NCBI GenBank assembly: GCA_002394185.1
Contig: DGTB01000040.1
Location: 443 to 24,682 of the forward strand
From: Bacteroidales bacterium UBA4347
Lineage (GTDB): Bacteria; Bacteroidota; Bacteroidia; Bacteroidales; P3
Length of the DNA stretch: 24,240 nucleotides
Reading direction: 5' to 3'
In this document: positions 10,401 through 15,853 of the stretch, piece after piece
Layout: each line of letters begins with the position of its first letter
Numbering within the stretch: position 1 is the first letter of the stretch
Program-made: the position numbers and the translations under genes
The notes under the pieces: generated by a model
Told to the model about the DNA's origin: nothing
The model's input: the letters and a program-made list of their open reading frames with translations, nothing else
Database searches by the model: none

Positions 10401-10945
10401 AGACTGAGACCCAGCTGGGCAATGCCGGTGCCACCGACCCGACCAACATCAACAATCTGGCCGGCAAGTTCAAGATTGGCTACGGTACCCCCTTCGATCT
10501 CGACGAGCTCCGCGACAGTACCGGCATCAATATCGACAGCATTGTCTATGTCCGTATTGTGGATGTCGTTGGAAGCATCGATTCTCAGTATGCCTCCTAC
10601 GATGCCTATGGCCACATCGTCAACGACCCGTGGCCCACGCCCTTTGCCAGCAGCGGATTCGACCTGACAGGTGTCGCCGTGCTCAACGAATATGTCGCCC
10701 CGCAGCCCATCGGTATCGAGGATGCAGACTTTGCCGTCGAGTCCGTGTGGCCTAATCCCACGGCCGATCTTGTCAACGTCACTGTCAGCCGTCGTGCTTC
10801 GGCCGTCCTCTATGACCAGGCCGGCCGCCGGCTGATGACCCTCACCCTGCAGCAGGGCCGCAACACTATCGACCTCAGTCCCTGCGCTGCCGGAGTCTAT
10901 ATGCTCCGTGCCGAAGGTTCAGTCACCAAGATTGTGAAGCGCTAA
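4469..10945 (+). CDS. Giant B12-riboswitch-controlled T9SS cargo protein with five YWVGTG modules
   Basis: A 2158-residue secreted protein of unknown function. A signal peptide (about 1-24, ending VQAQ) is followed by a beta-rich domain (25-200), a second beta domain (205-413), a jelly-roll choice-of-anchor J-like module (415-595), an FN3-like domain (596-672) and a second J module (674-850). Next come YWVGTG repeats R1 (858-998) and R2 (1012-1152), a third J module (1164-1376), then R3 (1390-1524), R4 (1525-1670) and R5 (1686-1838). A single FENGF module (1852-2076) contains FAVFENGF, FVEVSSDGERFVRFP and DPWPTPFASSGFDL. The end (about 2082-2158) is a type A T9SS sorting domain with VWPNPTADLVNV, GRNTIDLS, GVYMLR and a final VKR. 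Export across both membranes and surface attachment or release is expected. No peptidase or glycosidase motif is visible. The cobalamin riboswitch suggests expression when B12 is scarce; a role in cobalamin capture is inference only. Confidence 0.92.
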   Translation: MRKILKTIRMLALLLALPVAVQAQTTIVVAEGTASPNVPPFYLYNAKYAQWSQSVYPASELTALVGQTLTAFTYHTSITTLTPDPGEWTIMLGITSNSDLAYGKDNTVCTTVFEGRPTFDMATGDMTFTFDTPYEYEGGNLLVWFDHQAGTTTEMTSCTWQAKSATNASRRAYNSSFSNQYTTEGSLAAYLPTIKVTVQDAQPSDPAEEPDRMTVSLNNYIFAPTQENYVPLNQRGGTAWSTDEQTAGLATLELPFDFPFGTQTIAEGTALYISASKGLALTQSGHIFAPMSLTDQNAAYGGIGDSTIFTYVTSDSVVVEWNAVQHGTGTTGNTYTFQLVLEANGNIAFHYVNCTVNSSKEIVQGVYCSAAENTSLNGYSYADPSRNHAGLSTRSISSYSKPRDGQIYRFVRPDCAVVTVSGSTPWIEEFDDLWVDNRLPGACWESVQSHNGSSTNNHWARSYNDHSGNSGYGAYMSGTYSMSGSWNAIDLITPLFDIPEAGAYTVGFWMKRGSGSTVNAQTGVRLFVSTTTDTADGQLLLFAPYFTTVAPTVAEAGWYYYEATVPTAGRQYFILRGVDYSNTRLDVDGIRVAAIPNCSHPANLAWDAGNQQVTWTAGSATQWQVRDGETYSVVNTPSYSNPAWLSATNYNVYVRSICGADDTLEWRGPVSFMTPCDIIALGGNDSLVYDFDNLTTSGTIPACWATSHISGPGSQLWGSYSAVSAHSGNRVMRLPDMSPTTITNLVTSQINIPAANSYEVRLWIKRGNGTKQNEGVKVWVNTTPDTIGGTPLFHARRCITVEPVVDEEGWYEYRGIIPMAGNLYVVLQGISEYGQATWIDDLAIAPATTTDEPEEPTDGIQYWVGTGANSATFTLHFNNAATPVSFVWGYRWDDPYGDYTVGMMMEEIAEADSRVSFDGLENGFINNYSYNDGTYNLSAPTGSNFAGFIVNDEVANAGCNAQALADGDAIAWMDADYDFFMGDINLGPTDTIYVTEPGGDTPGPQPVVRPFAAEDILYWVGTGDTGSVVVVSWDDEAGDEVALAWGVRYESDSYPTVLDLLDSIQEADSRFTYSLRRYMGEVYDINAISYEDDTYDLAQANTSNIHVRVWGEEQTDDVVGSELETFSVWDGDLVQISTSGMFTDVTVIPVTEPATPVEPVVDTLCSTVYTLPYATDFSGYVDNHAIRPHMSGAMLPDCWTVLNNGTRRYADVPDGTTSTYFGGIGYSTSTNSFGAIAADDAYMALVGSQIYTGDNAEYIAAVNAVGTRRYAVLPLFDHPLSQTVLSFDHRTSGTGARLVVGYILADTSSFVGIDTMAADNRVLHHDTVHFGQQVGMPADARLTFLWDVTSSTNSTTGPSYRYCGIDNLSVTLATADTTAPADTTVVTPADATIAYSDILYWVGNGSDSAIFVIMDGTNARAWGYRFDEDDNLSLDDMATDIADADPRLVYSTLPSYDMGYIYKEHPMLLSAAETNFKVNGVRADGTELLEDYDLEDGMVVVMSDLVTDPWNTTIVPASYMPMPVDATIAADDIEYWVGTGSNSAVIAINWGSPDTALAWGLRFDGAPTVANAVNALANADARLSVNDALAISNILYDDSLTNTHLQFQTAMSGNYLQFVLDGNGNAGWTSTLSDGSFLKIGESAFGVGYDSVEYFGTWYPSGVVWTTPVQPVNNPADTVVTPVVPDEATIAASDILFWVGTGANEVVMAVNWADTALAWGYRFDGTATVQNMMDDIAAVDPRFTYLPGSFGLGDILYIDTAAGMTDTLRGTPTSWWSSTNNGSMDGGLGQVLSDGDLEKWADATTGVLVDSTWVEDYGGYWNYNYVYPMTIHPVTVPDTTGSTPGPVEPEHGPFCGAVGTEGCNAIAADSSAIVAWATGVELTRGPQNIANPDGDLASFGTEANAVGMATMSNTMDAVSLGDGGSALVTFATPIRNGEGPDFAVFENGFGDNSLELAFVEVSSDGERFVRFPATCLTQTETQLGNAGATDPTNINNLAGKFKIGYGTPFDLDELRDSTGINIDSIVYVRIVDVVGSIDSQYASYDAYGHIVNDPWPTPFASSGFDLTGVAVLNEYVAPQPIGIEDADFAVESVWPNPTADLVNVTVSRRASAVLYDQAGRRLMTLTLQQGRNTIDLSPCAAGVYMLRAEGSVTKIVKR
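7040..9978 (+). repeat. Five degenerate in-frame module repeats (YWVGTG / LAWGYRFDG)
   Basis: Five protein-level repeats of roughly 135-155 codons start near 7040, 7501, 8635, 9041 and 9524. A jelly-roll module occupies the gap between the second and third. Each unit begins with I(x)YWVGTG or a variant (IQYWVGTGANS, ILYWVGTGDTG, ILYWVGNGSDS, IEYWVGTGSNS, ILFWVGTGANE). It then has a strand ending in (L/F)AWG(Y/L/V)R(F/Y), or VWGYRW in R1, then an I-ADxR motif, and later a Y-D segment. R3 to R5 are each introduced by (D)ATIA-(A/Y)xDI. The copies differ considerably in DNA sequence, so they are old rather than recent duplications. I do not know a named family for this module with certainty. Confidence 0.85.
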
Positions 10946-10970
10946 ACGCTGCACATAGTATCGTTTATCG

Positions 10971-11004
10971 AACGGAGATGCCCCAAAGGTGTCTCCGTTT
11001 TTTT
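10971..11004 (+). terminator. Intrinsic terminator after the giant T9SS cargo gene
   Basis: A 12-bp stem (10971-10982 with 10988-10999, including two G-U wobbles) encloses the loop CCAAA and runs into a T-tract ending at 11004. It begins 25 nt after the stop codon. Confidence 0.9.
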
Positions 11005-11282
11005 ACCTCTACCTATCATCTTCTTCCGTGGCGGGTGAGGGTAGGAGGAGGGTAAGAAGAGGGTAAGAAGATGGGAAGAAGATGATAGGTTAATATATGT
11101 GGAAATCAGTGTGTTGTAATTCTGTTTGTTTTATTGTTTCATGATAATTGCCTTTAACAATCTTTAACATAAATTTTTATTTTTTCATACAATAATAGTA
11201 ATTTGTCGGCGTTATTAAGCTACCACGATTGGGTGAAAAAGTTTTATAAAGGGATAGAAAAACAAATTAAATAATAAAAACA
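11005..11282. other. Intergenic region: inverted repeat, G-tracts, AT-rich leader
   Basis: No gene is visible. The first part holds a 17-bp perfect inverted repeat with a G-tract loop (listed separately). From about 11091 the DNA becomes very AT-rich, and it should contain the promoter of the lipoprotein gene. The nearest match to a -7 element is TAATTTG around 11199-11205, one base short of the consensus spacing and without a TTTG at the right distance upstream, so I do not call it as a promoter. Confidence 0.6.
11011..11090. repeat. 17-bp perfect inverted repeat flanking a G-tract-rich loop
   Basis: ACCTATCATCTTCTTCC at 11011-11027 is the exact reverse complement of 11074-11090. The 46-nt loop is strongly purine-biased. 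GGG runs occur at 11033, 11039, 11050 and 11061, and another at 11073-11075 straddles the stem edge. A GGGTAAGAAGA unit appears twice. The plus-strand transcript or single strand could form a hairpin or, alternatively, a G-quadruplex. The element follows directly behind the terminator. Confidence 0.85.
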
Positions 11283-12155
11283 ATGAAGAAGATCTTTTTG
11301 GCCATTGGCCTTTTTGCCGCCACGATGAGCATTGTGTCGTGCAATCAGAAGGAGCTTGACTCTTCCAAGAAAACCATCGACTCGCTGATGGGTGTTGTCG
11401 ATGCGAAAGATTCGGAAATTGACGGCCTGTTCTCGATGCTGAACGAGATTGAGGACAACCTGTCGATGATTAATTCCAAGTACTCCAATGTACAGGAGAT
11501 GCGGCGCAACACTACCGAAGGTTCGTACGACCACAAGAAGGAAATCTCCGATCAGATGAGTTCCATCGAATCCATGATGGCTGCCAACAAAGAGAAGATA
11601 GCTCAGCTGAACAGCCGGGTGAGCCAGCTTTCGCGTAAGAACAGCGACCTCCAGGCCTACATCACCCGCCTCGAGGAGCGCAGCGCTGCCCAGGAAGCAC
11701 AGATTGCCGAGTTGCTTACCGAGCTTGAGAACAACAAGGTCGTTATCAAAGGCCTCAACAAGAATGTCACCGAGCTGACCGCCTCCAACCAGGAGAAGGA
11801 CCAGTACATTGCCCAGCAGCTGGCCGATGCCAACCGCGCCTACTTTGTGGTGGGCTCCTACAGCGAGCTGAAAGAGGCCGGTATCGTGACCAAGAGCGGT
11901 GGCTTCATCGGCATTGGTCGCAAGCAGGGTACCGTGGCCGACATGAACACGGAGAACTTCACCGAGATTGACCGTACCAAAGTGACCACCATCACCGTCA
12001 ACCGCAAGAAGGCTACCGTCATCTCGCAGCACCCCGAGAACAGCTACGAACTCGTGGCCGACGAGGAGAACAGCAGCGTTACCGCTTACCTGCGCATCCT
12101 CAATCCCACACAGTTCTGGAAATATACTGATTATCTTGTGATTTCCACCAAGTAA
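11283..12155 (+). CDS. Coiled-coil outer-membrane lipoprotein, Cbp1-like
   Basis: A 290-residue lipoprotein. The N-terminus MKKIFLAIGLFAATMSIVSC is a lipoprotein signal with the acylated cysteine at position 20, followed by NQKE. Residues about 25-185 form a long heptad-type coiled coil rich in K, E, Q, S and L, with no proline. The C-terminal 110 residues form a compact beta-rich domain, starting at AYFVVGSYSELKEAGIV and containing GGFIGIGRKQG, HPENSYELV and a final YLVIST. From memory this plan (lipobox, coiled coil, 'VVG ... GGF(L/I)G(L/I)GR ... SYELV') matches Bacteroidota proteins annotated as Cbp1-family collagen-binding adhesins. The family name rests on recall and the binding activity is unproven here. 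The gene stands ahead of the adhesin and OmpA-like genes on the same strand, with a strong hairpin after its stop codon. Confidence 0.85.
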   Translation: MKKIFLAIGLFAATMSIVSCNQKELDSSKKTIDSLMGVVDAKDSEIDGLFSMLNEIEDNLSMINSKYSNVQEMRRNTTEGSYDHKKEISDQMSSIESMMAANKEKIAQLNSRVSQLSRKNSDLQAYITRLEERSAAQEAQIAELLTELENNKVVIKGLNKNVTELTASNQEKDQYIAQQLADANRAYFVVGSYSELKEAGIVTKSGGFIGIGRKQGTVADMNTENFTEIDRTKVTTITVNRKKATVISQHPENSYELVADEENSSVTAYLRILNPTQFWKYTDYLVISTK

Positions 12156-12180
12156 GGAAGGAGTACAAGTATAGATGAAG

Positions 12181-12221
12181 CGCCCCGAAGGGTCGGCACC
12201 AGGTGTCGATTCTTCGGAGCG
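12181..12221 (+). promoter_or_regulatory. Near-perfect 20-bp stem-loop between lipoprotein and adhesin genes
   Basis: Bases 12181-12200 pair with 12202-12221 over 20 positions with one C-A mismatch and three G-U wobbles, leaving essentially a CCAGG turn. No T-run follows, so it is not a standard intrinsic terminator. It sits 26 nt after the lipoprotein stop and 65 nt before the adhesin start. It may stabilise the upstream mRNA end, attenuate read-through or mark a processing site. Confidence 0.7.
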
Positions 12222-12286
12222 TGGATTTAGACTCCTCAAGGTAATAAAAAGGCAAATTTATATGTATAATTAATAATATAAACGAA

Positions 12287-15200
12287 ATGAAAAAAACTAC
12301 ACTCTTCTTGCTGGGTGCGCTGATAGCATCGGTGATGCCCGGCACGGGATTGAGAGCACAGCAGAATGTGCAGCTCAATGTGGAAGTGCGCACCCTCGAC
12401 CGTGCAACGTTGAGTAGTGTCACTATCTATGCCGCCACTCCCGGGCAGACTTATTTCATCGACTCGGACCATCTGATGCCGACTTGGACCGGCACCGCCC
12501 TGGAACTGACGGAGGACAACTGCGATACCTCCGTCGCCCTGACGGCCGTTCTGCAGGACAATGGTTCCTATCTCGCTACTGCCACTGTGGACAGCCTTGT
12601 CTTTGCTTCCTCCATGATTGTCGCCAGAGATGCTAACGACCGTTACTATGTTCTCGGCTCTGCCTCTCGCGAGGCTCTCGACACTGGATATTTCTCACCG
12701 GCGACGCTGCTGACTGCTGCGGTGGAACATGAGTACAGCCCTGCGCTGACTCCTGCCAACAACCTCGTCGGCACAGACAGAGTGATGGTCTACGACGAAG
12801 TGAATAATTACTACTCCTCCTTTGCCAATGCCCTTTCGGCCACCGAGGCAAACCGCATGCTCTATTTTGCAGATACAATACGTTTGAGCGACCCTGTGTC
12901 GATCTCTGTTCCTCTGACTATCAACCAGCGTTCTTTCCCTGTTGTGAGCAGCTTTGCTGCTGACACCCAGGCTTTGGTCAAGGTTTGTAACGGCGCTTCT
13001 GTGAACTGGGTTGGTACCGGTAACCCCAGCGACTTTGTCCTTCCCGCCACCTCGGGAGACCTCTTCCATGTTGTTGGAGGTATGTTTGTGCTGAGCAAAT
13101 TCCAGGCCGAGGCAGTCATGAGCCCCATTGTGGCAGACAGTGGTGCTGTTGTCAACATCATCAACTCTGTTTTGGCAAGTGCCAAAGACAGTGCTGCCTT
13201 GACCTTGAAGGATTCTTCTTCCGCCACGGTCATGACTCTCAATGTGACCAGCGCCGTTTTCGCCGGTTTTGCCGACAGTGCCACCGGTGTGCTTGCTATT
13301 TACGACAGCACTGCCGCTGCAACCCCTGCAGCAATCAATGCTGATGCCTATTTTAATGAATTCGGTTACCGCAAATATTTGCGTAATCTTACCCTGACGG
13401 CTGCTGCTGCTGGCGATTCCATAGTCTATCTGGCACGCAATACCACCCCGGGTAGATACGATACCATCTTCGATGCCGCTACAATCGACCTTAATGGATA
13501 TATGGTGAAGGGTGGCCTTTGCGTGGCTCACGACAGCCGTCTTGTCACCATCCATAACGGTATGATCAACTATCTTAAGGGTACCGAGAATGCAACGGGT
13601 AATTTGGAACTCTTCGAACTCGACTCGGTTGCCTCCTTTGTCCCTGGCGATCTTGCCGGTGTGGTTATCAGAGATGGCCGTTACAAGGTGATAACCCCGC
13701 TGACTGGTGCCAATGTGCAGGTTCTCGGCGGCAAGTATGATTGCGATGTCAATGCTTACCTCCCCGAGCGTTATGCTCTTGTCGCCAATACCGATGTGGC
13801 GGATTCCGCTTCCTTCCACTACAAGGTGGTTCAGGGATTCCTTGTCACCCTGAAGAACTTCAATGGTCGTGAAACCAATGCCGCTTTCACGGGTTTGACG
13901 GATACTACTCTTATTGTCAACACTACGGACAACAAGATAACTCCGGCTCCTGCCCGTCCCGCTTATGTCGGTTCCGACACCATCTTCGCTGCCTACTATA
14001 TCGACCAGGAGTTCTCCACTCCTTGGCATTTCCTCGATGACGTGTTGACCAGCGACACTACCCTCTATGCCAGATGGTTCTACTATAATTCTGCTACGGA
14101 TGGCCACTACACGGTGTATCATTATCGTCAGGACCTTGACGGCACCTATCCCGAGTCGATGGTCGACAGTATTCAGGGTGTTGCCACCATTGGCGACAGC
14201 CTCATTGTGAATGCCTATGTGTATGAGGGATTTGAAGCCGACAAGGCTGCCGACACCACGGCCAGCTTTGCAGATGGCGCTGTCATCAACTTCCACTATG
14301 CACGTAAATCCTATGTGACTACATTTGTCCTGAATGGCGGTGTGGATGCCAATGGAGATGATACAGTTGTGTCCACTTTCCTCTATGGCGATAGTGTGGT
14401 TTATCCCACTGTGACCCGTCCGGGCTACACCTTTACCGGTTGGAATCCTGTCGTCACCACGATGCCTGCCCATAATTGCACCGTGTACGCCCTCTATGAC
14501 CGCAACAGCTATCCTCTCAGCTGGACTCATGTGGATACCACGGTTACCTATAACGGCATGGCGTACAATGATATCGTCGCTACCTACACGGACGACAATA
14601 GCAACTCTGTTGCCGCTCTGCTGTCCATTACCGATGCCGATGGTAACCCCGTCACAGAGACTCGCACCGTGGGTACCTATACCTTCACTGCTGCCCCTGT
14701 CGATACCAACTATCTGCTTGTTGGCACTCTGGTCAATCATCTGACCATTGTCCCCGCTCCTGTTGTGGCTACCGGCATCTCTGTTGTTGCCGATAAACTC
14801 TATGATGGTAATACCTCTGTTGTTGTGAACAATATGGGTACACCGAGCCCCATTTATAGCAATGATGACCTCGGACTCACCACCGTCGCTTCCTATGACA
14901 GTCCTGCTGTAGGAGAGAACAAGACCATTACTGCCTATATGACTCTCACTGGTGCCGACAAGTCCAACTATGTCCTTACCAACAATACCCAGGAGTTTGT
15001 TGGCGCCATCGTGGCTCCCATTGTGCTCGATGAAGACCAGGGCGACAACGGTATTGTGGTTGACGCTGACGGCTACTGCTCTGGTGACAACTCCGCCATC
15101 CAGTACGTCATTGATACCGACAATAACAGCGGCGTTCCCGATCAGTACAAACTTGTATACGACAGTGCTGCTCATGCCGAGGGTTTTGCCGATGTGGCCT

Positions 15201-15823
15201 GGACCAATATCACCTCTACCACTGGTGACATCGATATCACCATTCCTGTTGATGCCACCTATGGTATCTATACCGCTACCCTCACCCTCCGCAACAGCCT
15301 CCACCCTGAGTTTGAGAGCTCTCCCATCACTGTCAGCTTTGTGGTCAATGTCTCCCGTAACTTCACCATGCCCATCTTCGACGATGTTATCTCTATCGTC
15401 GACACCTGCCATTGTATTGATCAGTCTTCTATCAAATGGTATCACAATGGCACCTATGTTGGTGACGGTCCCTACTATCAGGAAGTGGGCGGTCTGACTG
15501 GAACCTATCATGTGACCATGACAATGAATGGCAATGATGTCCGCACTTGCGAGCAGACCGACATGAATACAATCGTTCCCGAGGCCGAGAGTCTGCAAAC
15601 TACCGTTTCGACCTATCCTAACCCCGTTGTCGACCAAGTAAATGTTACTATCGAGAATTCCGTCAATGCCACCCACAGCCTCCGTATAATGAATGTGATG
15701 GGTGTCACGCTCGTCAATACCACCTTCGAAGGCCAATCGACCACTGTCGATTTCTCCACCTTCGGTGCTGGCAGCTATACGGTCAGTGTTGATGGCATTG
15801 TGGCTCGTGTGATTAAATATTAA
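12287..15823 (+). CDS. Large T9SS-exported multidomain adhesin (beta-helix, MucBP/InlB/MBG/YDG-like)
   Basis: A 1178-residue secreted protein with a signal peptide (about 1-25, ending LRAQ). Residues 26-600 are beta-rich; the middle part, with regular short V/I/T strands and D/N turns, looks like a parallel beta-helix. Tandem small adhesion-type modules follow. These are a MucBP-like segment (about 608-675, YTVYHYRQDLDGTY), an InlB/Listeria-Bacteroides repeat (676-740, LYGDSVVYP and RPGYTFTGW), an MBG-like domain (743-823) and a YDG-like domain (827-912, ADKLYDGNTSV and GADKSNYVL). Two further beta domains come next, the latter Ig-like (1026-1090). The end is a type A T9SS sorting domain (about 1108-1178, YPNPVVDQVNV, FGAGSYTV, final RVIKY). 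A surface adhesin or scaffold is the natural reading; the ligand is unknown. It ends 30 nt before the OmpA-family gene, which suggests joint transcription. Confidence 0.92.
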   Translation: MKKTTLFLLGALIASVMPGTGLRAQQNVQLNVEVRTLDRATLSSVTIYAATPGQTYFIDSDHLMPTWTGTALELTEDNCDTSVALTAVLQDNGSYLATATVDSLVFASSMIVARDANDRYYVLGSASREALDTGYFSPATLLTAAVEHEYSPALTPANNLVGTDRVMVYDEVNNYYSSFANALSATEANRMLYFADTIRLSDPVSISVPLTINQRSFPVVSSFAADTQALVKVCNGASVNWVGTGNPSDFVLPATSGDLFHVVGGMFVLSKFQAEAVMSPIVADSGAVVNIINSVLASAKDSAALTLKDSSSATVMTLNVTSAVFAGFADSATGVLAIYDSTAAATPAAINADAYFNEFGYRKYLRNLTLTAAAAGDSIVYLARNTTPGRYDTIFDAATIDLNGYMVKGGLCVAHDSRLVTIHNGMINYLKGTENATGNLELFELDSVASFVPGDLAGVVIRDGRYKVITPLTGANVQVLGGKYDCDVNAYLPERYALVANTDVADSASFHYKVVQGFLVTLKNFNGRETNAAFTGLTDTTLIVNTTDNKITPAPARPAYVGSDTIFAAYYIDQEFSTPWHFLDDVLTSDTTLYARWFYYNSATDGHYTVYHYRQDLDGTYPESMVDSIQGVATIGDSLIVNAYVYEGFEADKAADTTASFADGAVINFHYARKSYVTTFVLNGGVDANGDDTVVSTFLYGDSVVYPTVTRPGYTFTGWNPVVTTMPAHNCTVYALYDRNSYPLSWTHVDTTVTYNGMAYNDIVATYTDDNSNSVAALLSITDADGNPVTETRTVGTYTFTAAPVDTNYLLVGTLVNHLTIVPAPVVATGISVVADKLYDGNTSVVVNNMGTPSPIYSNDDLGLTTVASYDSPAVGENKTITAYMTLTGADKSNYVLTNNTQEFVGAIVAPIVLDEDQGDNGIVVDADGYCSGDNSAIQYVIDTDNNSGVPDQYKLVYDSAAHAEGFADVAWTNITSTTGDIDITIPVDATYGIYTATLTLRNSLHPEFESSPITVSFVVNVSRNFTMPIFDDVISIVDTCHCIDQSSIKWYHNGTYVGDGPYYQEVGGLTGTYHVTMTMNGNDVRTCEQTDMNTIVPEAESLQTTVSTYPNPVVDQVNVTIENSVNATHSLRIMNVMGVTLVNTTFEGQSTTVDFSTFGAGSYTVSVDGIVARVIKY

Positions 15824-15853
15824 TTAAAGAATCAATATTAAAAAGATAGTTAT

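Noticed and set aside
7979..10615. An 878-codon minus-strand open frame inside the giant cargo gene
   Set aside because: Its length is striking, but it mirrors the repeat gene in the complementary frame. The translation is Gly/Val/His-rich and has no signal or domain.
4469..10945. BtuG-like beta-propeller identity for the giant protein
   Set aside because: The B12 riboswitch invites this, but there are no YVTN-type propeller blades and no lipobox. The modules are jelly-roll and YWVGTG types with a T9SS sorting domain.
4469..10945. Gingipain-like protease for the giant protein
   Set aside because: The jelly-roll adhesin-like modules recall gingipains, but I see no caspase-fold catalytic His/Cys region or other peptidase motif.
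12695..15736. A 1013-codon minus-strand open frame inside the adhesin gene
   Set aside because: It is a shadow of a gene with a signal peptide, recognisable adhesion modules and a sorting domain. The open antisense frame follows from codon bias.
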